Shown here: positions 1 to 6,753 of the stretch, piece by piece
Layout of the letters: each line of letters opens with the position of its first letter
Position numbering within the stretch: the first letter of the stretch is position 1
Assembly (NCBI GenBank): GCA_030704795.1
Contig: JAUYCZ010000011.1
Span: 1-33,138 of the forward strand
Direction: 5' to 3'
Source: a bacterium
GTDB lineage: Bacteria > Patescibacteriota > Minisyncoccia > Minisyncoccales > GWA2-46-15
Length of the DNA: 33,138 nt
The notes under the pieces: generated by a model
What the model was told of the DNA's origin: nothing
Database searches by the model: none
What the model saw: only the letters and a program-made list of their open reading frames with translations
Program-made: the position numbers and the translations under genes

Positions 1-1478
1 CCGACGGCATTGTTAGCGTTATCATAGGCATTGACGGAAACGCGGTGGCTGCCCGTGCCCAGGCTGGGCTGATAAGAAGTATTGTTGGTGTAATACTGGC
101 CCGCGCCGTTCAAGAAGATGTAATAACGATTGTTGGTTCTCATGCCCGAGGCCGCGTCGCTGGCCGCCCAATACCAGGTCGGGTCATTCTTGGTCCAGCT
201 GGTCGGACTGACATAGAAGGAAGAGAAGGAAGGCGGGTTGGTGTCCTGACAGCTGCTGCTGACACAGCCGTAGCCCGAGCCGCAAACATTGCCGCAGGTG
301 CCGCAATTACTGTTGTTGTTGGTCAAATTAATTTCGCAGCCATTACCCACGCTTTGATCACAATTACCCCAACCGGCTGAACAAGTCTGACAATAAGAAT
401 TGGGTTGGGAGCCGGCGCAGTATTTATTCTGGCCGCAGTTCTCTGAATCGGCCCAGTTGTCAGTCTTGGTATAACAGTCACTGCCCGAACAGCCATCGCG
501 ATACCAATACTGCCTCTGTTTGGTATTGCCGGAACAACGGTAATAGTCATACCAGCCCGAGGCGTAAGAACAATCTTTTTGCCATTGCCAGCTGGTATTG
601 TCGTAACAGTTGTTACTGGTGCAACCGCGGCTATGGTAATAGCGCTCCAGTTGTTTGCTGGCACTACAACGATAAGTATTTTCCCAGTAGTCGCTGCCGC
701 ACTCGGTCCAGTTTTGCCAGGAACCATTGTTATAACAACTGCTACCCGAACAGCCGCGCGAGACGTACCAGCGCTGCCTCATCGTACCACTACAACGATA
801 AGAATTGTCCCAGTAGTCACTGTTGCACTCTGACCAATTTTCCCAAGAACTCCAGTTATAGCAAGAATTACTCGAACAGCCGCGGTGGACGTACAGGCGT
901 TTCTGCATCGTCCCTGAACAGGTGTAAGAATCAGCCCAGTAATCGCCGCCGCAGTCTGACCAGTTCTCCCAGGAACCCCAGTTATAACAAGAGCCGCTCG
1001 AACAGCCGCGGTGGACATACCAGCGTTTCTGCATGTTGCCCGAACAACTGTAAGAATTTTCCCAGTAATCGCCGCCGCAATCAACGTTATTACCCCAAGA
1101 AGTACTGTAATTACAGTAGGCGGCGGAAGTGTTGCACCAGGTCGCCCAACTAGGACTACAATACATATCAACCCATTTTTGCTGACGCGTATTGCCGCTG
1201 CATTGATACTCCCCCGCCCAATAATCATCAGGACACTCTTCGTTACAATCACAATTCCGACCGGCATTATTCCAACAGCACCAGCTGTCCATGTTGTAAT
1301 CGCAACCGTCGGTCCGGCCGCAATAATTAGGATTGCAGCCGCCGCTGCCATACCAGTTGCTGCAACCGGCCAGGGTTTTTTCCGCCGGAATGAATAACAG
1401 AATAAAGAGGAGCGTCAAAATCCCCACCGTCAAGAGCGGGAAAGAAAAGAAATCTTTTTTCTGGCGGGAAAGAGTCAA
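1..1478 (-). CDS. Large secreted Cys/Trp-rich repeat protein, 3' end beyond window
   Basis: This frame is open without a stop from a TTG at 1478 to the left edge (492 codons). The ORF track lists only its shadows. An in-frame TAA lies at 1487-1485, so TTG 1478 is the only early start; no Shine-Dalgarno is seen. Residues 1-40 form a basic start, a hydrophobic segment and the sequence TLAGC, which fits a signal peptide and possibly a lipobox (LAG|C), although charged residues before it weaken the lipoprotein reading. Then come about six Cys-rich units; five are clear tandem copies of 42-45 residues with four Cys each and a SWENWSxC...CSG..Q.R..YVHRGC pattern. The W-x2-W-x2-C and spaced Arg resemble thrombospondin type 1 repeats, which is an inference. 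A second Cys-rich segment and an Ig-like domain (SPTSWTKNDPTWYWAASD...) follow. It lies 11 bases after the preceding gene at the end of the T4P locus, so a surface or pilus-associated adhesin is plausible but unproven. Confidence 0.85.
   Translation of the reverse strand, partial: MTLSRQKKDFFSFPLLTVGILTLLFILLFIPAEKTLAGCSNWYGSGGCNPNYCGRTDGCDYNMDSWCCWNNAGRNCDCNEECPDDYWAGEYQCSGNTRQQKWVDMYCSPSWATWCNTSAAYCNYSTSWGNNVDCGGDYWENSYSCSGNMQKRWYVHRGCSSGSCYNWGSWENWSDCGGDYWADSYTCSGTMQKRLYVHRGCSSNSCYNWSSWENWSECNSDYWDNSYRCSGTMRQRWYVSRGCSGSSCYNNGSWQNWTECGSDYWENTYRCSASKQLERYYHSRGCTSNNCYDNTSWQWQKDCSYASGWYDYYRCSGNTKQRQYWYRDGCSGSDCYTKTDNWADSENCGQNKYCAGSQPNSYCQTCSAGWGNCDQSVGNGCEINLTNNNSNCGTCGNVCGSGYGCVSSSCQDTNPPSFSSFYVSPTSWTKNDPTWYWAASDAASGMRTNNRYYIFLNGAGQYYTNNTSYQPSLGTGSHRVSVNAYDNANNAV
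438..1079 (-). repeat. Tandem coding repeat, five units of 126-135 bp
   Basis: Within the Cys-rich gene, units begin at a Cys codon at 1079, 953, 827, 701 and 572 and run 126, 126, 126, 129 and 135 bases. Units 1-3 are near-identical in protein (CGGDYW..SY.CSG.MQ.R.YVHRGCS...CYN..SW.NW). Units 4 and 5 are diverged, and a degenerate unit precedes unit 1. Homogeneity is highest in the N-terminal copies, as expected from recent duplication or gene conversion. Confidence 0.85.
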
Positions 1479-1489
1479 GTCAACTTAAA

Positions 1490-1984
1490 TTATTTTTCCG
1501 GAACAGGTTTGGCCGAAAAGACGGGTGACGTCTCGGGTAACGGCGAGATCGAAGCTGGCGGCGGTCCAAACGACGCGGGCATAATCGTCACGTCCGTGCC
1601 TTCCATTTCCTTGTCCTTGGTAATAGTAACAAAGACCTGGACCGGATCGCCGATCTTCAGATTGTCGAACTTGAGGCTCTGTTTGATGGGCAGGTTTTCG
1701 CCCGGCTCCGGTGGAACGAATTTACCGACGGTCGCGGCTTCACTAATAATGATCTGGGCCGTTTCGCCACCTTCTTCTAAGGTCAGTGTTCGACCGGCAA
1801 TGGCGGTAATTTTGCCAAAGGCGACGCCGTTGACGGCTTTGAGCAGTTTAAAAGGTAAAACATTGGATGAAACGCCGCTTCCACCGACCGCACCCTTCTG
1901 GCCTAAAAAGTAGCCAGCGTAAGCGGCGGCGGAAATAAGAGCCAGGCCCACGACGATGACTAAAATTAAAGTTTTCTTTTCCAT
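1490..1984 (-). CDS. Membrane-anchored small protein, DUF5666/OB-like domain
   Basis: The protein is 164 residues from ATG 1984. The track begins at a TTG six codons earlier (MKFIHY), but MEKKT followed directly by a hydrophobic helix is the more natural N-terminus. Residues 4-30 form one membrane segment ending in AGYFLGQKG; the rest is outside the membrane. The folded part has the pattern NGVAFGKITAIAGRTLTLEE...LKIGDPVQVFV, which resembles short beta-barrel DUF5666-type domains; this family link comes from pattern recognition only. The C-terminal tail is Pro-rich. It shares its layout (anchor, 'K-I-T/D' strand, 'L-K-x-G' turn) with the next two genes, so all three are probably distant paralogues. 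No enzymatic motif is seen. Its position at the distal end of the T4P locus suggests an envelope role. Confidence 0.75.
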   Translation of the reverse strand: MEKKTLILVIVVGLALISAAAYAGYFLGQKGAVGGSGVSSNVLPFKLLKAVNGVAFGKITAIAGRTLTLEEGGETAQIIISEAATVGKFVPPEPGENLPIKQSLKFDNLKIGDPVQVFVTITKDKEMEGTDVTIMPASFGPPPASISPLPETSPVFSAKPVPEK

Positions 1985-2053
1985 ATAATGAATGAATTTC
2001 AAGCTAAATGATGTCCTCGACCTTTAATGATTAAACTCTTAAGGCAGGCTCCC

Positions 2054-2515
2054 TCAAGGGAGCACCTGGATGCTTTTGACGTTGTCGAATTCGTATTTGT
2101 TGTAAATGTTTTCATTGCTTTCAATCAAGGCGTGGTTGCCCGGCTTTAAGTCATTAATGGTAATTTTGGTGTACTTGGGCGCAAAAGAGGCCTGGCTGGG
2201 GGGATTAGCCGGGTCAAAGGGGAATTCAATTTTCATAATTTCCGAACTGTCCTTGACGATGACGTTAATGTCTCTATCTTTGGTCGGGTGCCGGACGGTA
2301 ATGAGTTTGCGCTGAATGTCGATTTTGGAAATAACGGCCGCTAAACTAAAAACTTCGATGCGGGACGAGGGCGGCTCAAAGACCTCGACTTGGCCTTGGC
2401 CTGGATTCCCCGGCCTAACCAAGAAGAAAAAGGCGATCCCCGAGAGAGCGACGACGAAGAGGAAAACAAAAACGATGACTTTTGGGTTGGATTTAATTTT
2501 TTCGACGAGTTCCAT
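2054..2515 (-). CDS. Membrane-anchored protein, paralogue A
   Basis: The protein has 153 residues. One N-terminal membrane helix (about residues 13-33) is followed by a short linker and a single domain of about 95 residues. It is clearly paralogous to the neighbouring 2556-3044 gene: both have EVFSLAxVISxID, the exact stretch KIEFPFDPANPP, TKITIxDLKPGNHALIES and end in xxIQVLP. I do not recognise a named family beyond a general DUF5666-like shape. The stop codon lies inside a small hairpin (2048-2063). The shared FPFDPANPP loop is the most conserved segment and may be a binding surface. The gene continues the minus-strand run downstream of the prepilin peptidase. Confidence 0.8.
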   Translation of the reverse strand: MELVEKIKSNPKVIVFVFLFVVALSGIAFFFLVRPGNPGQGQVEVFEPPSSRIEVFSLAAVISKIDIQRKLITVRHPTKDRDINVIVKDSSEIMKIEFPFDPANPPSQASFAPKYTKITINDLKPGNHALIESNENIYNKYEFDNVKSIQVLP

Positions 2516-2555
2516 TGTTTTAGGATATCAAAATTAGGAAAAAATAAAAGCCCTT

Positions 2556-3044
2556 CTAAGGCAAAACCTGAATCTTTCTGACACTATTAAATTCAAGCTT
2601 TTGGTAAATGTTTTCATCGCTTTCAATCAAAGCGTGATTGCCCGGCTTTAAGTCGCCGATGGTGATCTTGGTCAGCTTGGGACTAAAAGTCGTCTCTCCC
2701 TTCGGGGGATTGGCCGGGTCAAAGGGGAATTCAATCTTCAGAATCTCGGTCTGGTCGCCAATCATGACCTTGATTTCTTTTGGTTCGGTCGGATGCTGAA
2801 CGAAAATTAATTTCTGTTCACTGTCAATCCGAGAAATGACCGAAGCGAGACTAAAAATCTCGATGGGCGGACTTTCGGAAAAAATAGCTAAGTCTCCGCT
2901 GGCTGTTTCGGTCTGACTTTTTTGAAATAAACAAGTTTTTTTTGGGCAAAATAGAAAGATGACCCCCGCCGTCATCACCAAAAAGACCAAAACGGTTAGG
3001 GCGACGAGATAGATTTTTTTCTTCGGTTTTGCGACCGGCTCCAT
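2556..3044 (-). CDS. Membrane-anchored protein, paralogue B
   Basis: The protein has 162 residues with a basic N-terminus (MEPVAKPKKK), a membrane helix at about residues 11-33, then FCPKKTCLFQK, which contains two Cys just outside the helix, and the same domain as the 2054-2515 gene. Identity with that paralogue is high in the second half (KIEFPFDPANPP, TKITIGDLKPGNHALIES) and low in the linker, as expected for a duplication followed by divergence of the spacer. It has no recognised catalytic residues. Its start is 36 bases downstream of the pilD stop, with a hairpin (3055-3090) in between. Confidence 0.8.
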   Translation of the reverse strand: MEPVAKPKKKIYLVALTVLVFLVMTAGVIFLFCPKKTCLFQKSQTETASGDLAIFSESPPIEIFSLASVISRIDSEQKLIFVQHPTEPKEIKVMIGDQTEILKIEFPFDPANPPKGETTFSPKLTKITIGDLKPGNHALIESDENIYQKLEFNSVRKIQVLP

Positions 3045-3054
3045 TTCTGTTTTA

Positions 3055-3090
3055 AGGAACTTAGTTCCTGTAGTAAGAAACTAAGTTCCT
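3055..3090 (-). other. Hairpin overlapping the pilD stop
   Basis: AGGAACTTAGTT and AACTAAGTTCCT are perfect 12-base arms around a 12-base loop. The left arm is itself palindromic (AGGAAC-TTA... GTTCCT). It overlaps the last codons of pilD and precedes paralogue B. There is no clear T-tract, so it could be an attenuator, an RNA-processing site or a dispersed repeat. Confidence 0.5.
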
Positions 3091-3944
3091 AAAAGGCTTA
3101 GGTAATAATTGACGACCCTTTCTCCGAAGAAAAGGGTAAAGAAAATGCCGCTGACCAGAAAGGGCCCGAAGGGCAATTCTGATTTTAAGCTCTTCTTTTT
3201 CAAGGCCATGAGGCCTATTCCTGAGGCCGCGATGAGGCCTATCCCTATTATAGCACCAGAAAAGAAGGCAAAGAATAGGGCAACGATGATTTTGGGAAAG
3301 GCTAAAACCAAACCCATTAAAAAAGCGAGTTTGACATCGCCGAAACCCAAGCCCCGGCCCTTTGAAAAATGGTAGATGGCATAGAAAAATAAAGCGGCGA
3401 GAAAGGCCGAGGCAAGAGGATTTAACAATACCTCAAAATTTCTAATTTCTAATGACGAATTTCTAATCAAATCCCAATTATCTAATTTCCAAATGTTAAA
3501 TAACCGATAAATAAAAGCAACGACTATCCCAGAATAAACAATCTCGTCCGGGATTAAATAGTGCTTTAAGTCAAAAACAAAAACAACAATCAGTAAAGCC
3601 GCCATTATAAAATAATAACTAATTACTATGGCGATAGCAGAATTAATTAGTTTTGGTTGATCTTGAAGAACGAAAAAGAAAACTAGGACAAAAACAATCG
3701 CCGTGGCCAGCTCAACCAGAGGATATTGTAAAGAGATTGGTTTTTGGCAGTAGCGGCACTTTCCTTTTAAAAAAATAAAACTCAAAACGGGAAAAAGATC
3801 CTTCAGGCCTAAAACGTGGTGGCACGCCGGGCAAAAAGATCTCCCTAGAACAAAATTCTGACTTGTTTCCAGGCGATAAATCAGGGAATTCAAAAAAGAA
3901 CCGATAATTAAGCCGAAAACAAATATTACCAGTAAAAAAATCAT
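3081..3944 (-). CDS. pilD: Prepilin peptidase (PilD/GspO family)
   Basis: This is an inner-membrane aspartyl protease that cleaves, and in many bacteria N-methylates, type IV prepilins. It has 287 residues, a normal size. The N-terminal domain has FGLIIGSFLNSLIYRL and a zinc-binding four-Cys set (CPAC at 38-41, CRYC at 63-66). Catalytic Asp candidates are D125 in VFDLKHYLIPDE and D203 in GFGDVK, the classic GxGD-type motif. Several membrane helices are evident. Residues about 151-173 (WKLDNWDLIRNSSLEIRNFE) form a polar stretch between helices encoded by TTAGAAATT-type DNA repeats, apparently an in-frame repeat insertion. The three pilins upstream are its obvious substrates. A stem-loop separates it from the last pilin. 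Confidence 0.95.
   Translation of the reverse strand: MIFLLVIFVFGLIIGSFLNSLIYRLETSQNFVLGRSFCPACHHVLGLKDLFPVLSFIFLKGKCRYCQKPISLQYPLVELATAIVFVLVFFFVLQDQPKLINSAIAIVISYYFIMAALLIVVFVFDLKHYLIPDEIVYSGIVVAFIYRLFNIWKLDNWDLIRNSSLEIRNFEVLLNPLASAFLAALFFYAIYHFSKGRGLGFGDVKLAFLMGLVLAFPKIIVALFFAFFSGAIIGIGLIAASGIGLMALKKKSLKSELPFGPFLVSGIFFTLFFGERVVNYYLSLLGT
3437..3495 (-). repeat. TTAGAAATT-type microrepeat array inside pilD
   Basis: On the minus strand the segment reads as three to four imperfect copies of a motif like TTAGAAATT / GATTAGAAATTCG, including TTAGAAATTAGAAATT. It stays in frame and encodes about 20 polar residues in a loop of the prepilin peptidase. Confidence 0.65.
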
Positions 3945-3973
3945 TATTTTATTGTACCAGATATGGCGATATT

Positions 3974-4012
3974 CTAAAACCCGACGTTACTCAATTTAAC
4001 GTCGGGTTTTAG
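3974..4012 (-). terminator. Perfect 16-bp stem-loop between pilin and pilD
   Basis: CTAAAACCCGACGTTA and its exact complement flank a 7-base loop. The stem ends in TTTTAG on both strands, so it can act as an intrinsic terminator or attenuator after the pilin genes and lower pilD expression relative to the pilins. Its core (AAAACCCGA...TCGGGTTTT) recurs in a hairpin at 17646-17689. Confidence 0.6.
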
Positions 4013-4041
4013 TCAGTTTCGCTAGAGAATTGCTTCAATCC

Positions 4042-4461
4042 CTACGGACAAGCCGCGCTGGTTGTCGTGCCGGCTCCCTTTTGGCTGACGTAGAAGTAAT
4101 TAGTGGTGACGACTTCCATTTGGAAATAAACGCAAAAAGTTTGGTTATTGCCGCCATCATACCAAAAATACGTTCTCACGCCGTTGCCCGTGGGAACGGG
4201 ATTCAGATAGGGATCAAGCAGAGTACCGCCGCTAACCGCCGTAGAAGTATCGGGCAAATTAGCATAGCCCTCGGGCAAAACGTCAGCGTATTTCAGCTCC
4301 ATGGCCGTCGCTATTTGCCGCAAATCTCCCTGTCCTCTGGCATCCCTCGCTTTCTTCCTCGCCCCGCCCATCGCCACCAGCACAATCGAAGCCAAAAGGC
4401 CGATGACGGCGATGACCACCAGCAATTCAATTAGGGTAAAACCTTTTTTCTTTTTCTTCAT
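4042..4461 (-). CDS. Type IV pilin-like protein 1
   Basis: The protein has 139 residues with a class III prepilin signal: MKKKKKG|FTLIELLVVIAVIG, i.e. a short basic leader, Gly at -1, Phe at +1 and Glu at +5. Cleavage by the prepilin peptidase downstream is expected after G7. The hydrophobic helix continues to about residue 30, followed by ARKKARDARGQGDLRQIATAMELKY, the usual amphipathic continuation. The C-terminal domain (PLDPYLNPVP-like segment, FWYDGGNNQTFCVYFQME) is short and has two Cys (in FCVYF and in the final SAACP) that could form the D-region disulfide. It lies 15 bases after pilin 2. It could be a minor pilin or pseudopilin. Confidence 0.93.
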   Translation of the reverse strand: MKKKKKGFTLIELLVVIAVIGLLASIVLVAMGGARKKARDARGQGDLRQIATAMELKYADVLPEGYANLPDTSTAVSGGTLLDPYLNPVPTGNGVRTYFWYDGGNNQTFCVYFQMEVVTTNYFYVSQKGAGTTTSAACP

Positions 4462-4476
4462 TTGGGTTTCAAATAA

Positions 4477-4902
4477 TTACGGACAGGCAACCGTCCAGCT
4501 GGTGGTGTCGCAATTCTCGGCCGTACCTTTGTGAGAAATGGCATAGTAGCGGGTCGTGGTACAAGTCCCCTTGTTCTCCATCGTCCCATAAAGGCAGAAT
4601 TTCTGATCGTCGGAACTGTTGTCCACCCAGCCGTAGGAGGCTTTGGTCTTAGGATCCTTGGGTAATATCGGCATATAGGTGCCGATGGCCGTGGGCGCGC
4701 TGGCGCCCTGAAGATATTTGTCTAAATCTCCGTAATAAAGCTCCATGGCTGATCCGACCTGGCGCATGTCGGCCTGGCGAACCGCATCTCGAGCCTTGGC
4801 TCTGGCTCCGCCCATTGATACTAAAACGATTGAAGCTAAAACGCCAATAATGGCAATAACAATTAAAAGCTCAATGAGGGTAAAACCTTGTTTTTTAGAC
4901 AT
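4477..4902 (-). CDS. Type IV pilin-like protein 2, candidate major pilin
   Basis: The protein has 141 residues from ATG 4902; the track's longer start is a TTG nine codons upstream. The signal MSKKQG|FTLIELLIVIAIIG matches class III prepilins with Glu at +5. The following helix (GGARAKARDAVRQADMRQVGSAMELYYGDLDKY) is closely related to pilin 1, and the C-terminal half carries four Cys. Unlike the other two pilins it has a long leader with an extended -10 promoter candidate (5042-5047) and three tandem UUCG hairpins (4944-5003). That points to separate, possibly strong or stabilised expression, so I favour it as the major pilin; this is an inference from arrangement only. Confidence 0.93.
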   Translation of the reverse strand: MSKKQGFTLIELLIVIAIIGVLASIVLVSMGGARAKARDAVRQADMRQVGSAMELYYGDLDKYLQGASAPTAIGTYMPILPKDPKTKASYGWVDNSSDDQKFCLYGTMENKGTCTTTRYYAISHKGTAENCDTTSWTVACP

Positions 4903-4943
4903 GTTGGTTAATTTTTTATTGTCGATCAAATTTATAATGGAAC

Positions 4944-5003
4944 TATTCTCGAAAGAGTATGGAATTACTCCCGAAGGAGTACAGAACTACTCCCGAAGGA
5001 GCA
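4944..5003 (-). promoter_or_regulatory. Three tandem UUCG-tetraloop hairpins in pilin leader
   Basis: On the minus strand three 16-base hairpins start exactly 22 bases apart (outer ends at 5003, 4981 and 4959). Two are nACTCC-TTCG-GGAGTA with a C(UUCG)G loop, one of the most stable RNA tetraloops; the third is a weaker TACTCT-TTCG-AGAATA. They lie 41-101 bases upstream of the pilin 2 start, so they would be in its 5' untranslated region. Confidence 0.7.
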
Positions 5004-5041
5004 TAGGTGATAGTTCGACCTTTTTCACTTTCACTTTCTAT

Positions 5042-5047
5042 ATTATA
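5042..5047 (-). promoter_or_regulatory. Extended -10 promoter for pilin 2
   Basis: The minus strand has TGATATAAT, a consensus extended -10. A TTGACT lies at 5070-5075, but the 22-base spacing is too long for a normal -35. The predicted transcript would start near 5035 and carry the tandem hairpins. Confidence 0.45.
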
Positions 5048-5092
5048 TCATCTTATTATCATTGATTGAAGTCAAGTCTTTACTCTACAGTC

Positions 5093-5542
5093 TTACCAGC
5101 AATCCAGACCGGAAGGCGGGTTGCTCAAAACCCGGGTGCCCTTGGGCGAGGCGGCAAAAAAGGTCCCGCTTTCCAGACAAGCCCAAAGACAATATTTTTG
5201 TCCCTGACCGGCATTTCCCCACCAGCGATAACCCTCGGGTTGGCAAGCTATTGGCGCATTGCCCGGATCAGCCGGAGCCGGATCCAGATAAGAAGCGACT
5301 TTTGCGGGCGGCTGATCGGCCACGCCAATGGCACCTTTCTCAATGTATTTTAAATGGTCGTCATAATCGAGCTCCAGAGCCAGCATGTACTGGCGGACAT
5401 CGCTGACTCTCCGGGCATCCCGGGCCTTGGCCCGCACCGACTGTAAAGAAACCAAGACAATGGTGGCCAAAATTCCAATAATGGTCAAAACCACCAGTAG
5501 TTCAATCAGAGTGAAGCCTGGTTTTCGTCGGTAGTTCATCAT
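5093..5542 (-). CDS. Type IV pilin-like protein 3
   Basis: The protein has 149 residues with the signal MMNYRRKPG|FTLIELLVVLTIIG and Glu at +5, followed by VRAKARDARRVSDVRQYMLALELDYDDHLKY. The C-terminal domain has paired Cys (QKYCLWACLE and the final LDCW) and is larger than in pilin 1. The ATG overlaps the pilC stop (ATGA), so translation is coupled to pilC and this pilin belongs to the main T4P transcript, while pilin 2 seems to have its own leader. It is likely a minor or core pilin. Confidence 0.93.
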   Translation of the reverse strand: MMNYRRKPGFTLIELLVVLTIIGILATIVLVSLQSVRAKARDARRVSDVRQYMLALELDYDDHLKYIEKGAIGVADQPPAKVASYLDPAPADPGNAPIACQPEGYRWWGNAGQGQKYCLWACLESGTFFAASPKGTRVLSNPPSGLDCW

Positions 5543-6753
5543 TGTATCGGCGTCGATCCCATCTGATAAAGAGGCAAGAGAATGGCGGCGATTAAAATGC
5601 CGACGGCGCCGCCCAGGATAATGATCAAGAGCGGTTCCATCAGGCTGAGAAGAACTTCGGCGCCTCTCTCGATTTCTTTCTGGTAGAAGTTAACAATATC
5701 CAGCAGCGTTTCCGAAAGGCGCCCCGTCCTTTCTCCGACCAAAACCATTTGACTGAAAAAGGGCGGGAAAAAATCGGGATATTTCTTCAAGGTGCGGGAA
5801 ACCGTCTCTCCCCGCCGGACCTCTTCCCGGGCTTCAATGATAATTTCCTGATAACGACGGTTATTGACGACCTCGGAGGTTATCTCCAGGGCCTTGGCAA
5901 TGGGCAGACCGCCTGAAATAAGGGTGGAAAGGTTTTCGGCGAAACGAGACAAATAGATCATTTTAAGAAGAGGGCCGATCAGGGGTATTTTTAAAAAGAG
6001 GTAGTCGAACTGTTTTTTCCCCTCCGGCGTCTTCCGATAGCGCCGCAAAGAAAAAACCAGAGTGCCGATACCCAGAATGATGAGGACGATGAACTTTCTG
6101 ACCGTCTCGGTAAAACCAACCACAATCTTGGTCAACAAAGGCAGTTCCTGGGACTCGGCCACTAAAACTGATATCAGTTTAGGAATGACGAAAATGGTCA
6201 TGACCAACAAGACGCCGGTGAAAGTAATCAGAATAAAAAGAGGATAGATGGTCATGGCCAAGACCTTTTGCAGGAGAGCGTATTCCCGCTCCAAGTGGTC
6301 GGCCAGATACTCCAAAACTTCGGACAGCTGGCCGGAAACTTCACCCGATTTGACTAAATTAACGTAAAACGAAGTAAAAAGATCGGGAAAAGTCGCCAGC
6401 GCATCGGAAAGAGAACTGCCGCCCTCAACTTCTTCGCCGATCTTCAGAATCTTTTCTTTGAAACTGGGGTTTTTCGTTTCCTCGGCGATGGCTCGCAAAG
6501 ACTCAATTAGTGAGACTTCGGACTTGAACATGGTTGAGAGTTCCCGCGAAAACAAAACCAGGTCTTTGCGGGAAACCCTTTCGAAAATCTTCAAACGCCG
6601 GGAGTAGAACGGCTCTTGGCCCGCCTTTTCCAGATAGGTGACGATCAAACGATAGTCCTGCAGGACTTTCAGAGCCGTTTCCCGAGAGGCGGCCTCAACG
6701 GCGCCAGCTTGAATATCACCCTCTTTGGTGCGAGCTTGATAATTGAACTTCAT
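5539..6753 (-). CDS. pilC: T4P inner-membrane platform protein PilC (GspF family)
   Basis: PilC is the polytopic platform on which the PilB and PilT motors act. The protein has 404 residues, the usual length. It starts MKFNYQARTKEGDIQAGAVEA, the typical GspF beginning, and has two homologous T2SF domains: residues about 70-195 (LVLFSRELSTMFKSEVSLIESL) and about 270-395 (FAENLSTLISGGLPIAKALE). Each ends in membrane helices, with a central helix at about 167-190 and a terminal one in PLLIIILGGAVGILIAAILLP. The ATG directly follows the pilT stop (TAA ATG) and the stop overlaps the pilin 3 start, so pilT-pilC-pilin are translationally linked. Confidence 0.95.
   Translation of the reverse strand: MKFNYQARTKEGDIQAGAVEAASRETALKVLQDYRLIVTYLEKAGQEPFYSRRLKIFERVSRKDLVLFSRELSTMFKSEVSLIESLRAIAEETKNPSFKEKILKIGEEVEGGSSLSDALATFPDLFTSFYVNLVKSGEVSGQLSEVLEYLADHLEREYALLQKVLAMTIYPLFILITFTGVLLVMTIFVIPKLISVLVAESQELPLLTKIVVGFTETVRKFIVLIILGIGTLVFSLRRYRKTPEGKKQFDYLFLKIPLIGPLLKMIYLSRFAENLSTLISGGLPIAKALEITSEVVNNRRYQEIIIEAREEVRRGETVSRTLKKYPDFFPPFFSQMVLVGERTGRLSETLLDIVNFYQKEIERGAEVLLSLMEPLLIIILGGAVGILIAAILLPLYQMGSTPIQ

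Noticed and set aside
438-1079. Possible CRISPR array from the regular 126-bp spacing
   Set aside because: The repeats are long, diverging, in frame and encode Cys/Trp protein units; there are no short identical repeats with unique spacers.
45-1397. ORFs 45-380(+), 323-727(-), 579-833(+), 779-1351(-) and 1011-1397(+)
   Set aside because: They are shadows of the long Cys/Trp-rich frame open from 1478 to the left edge. Their products are low-complexity Ala/Val/Ile/Thr strings without domain features.
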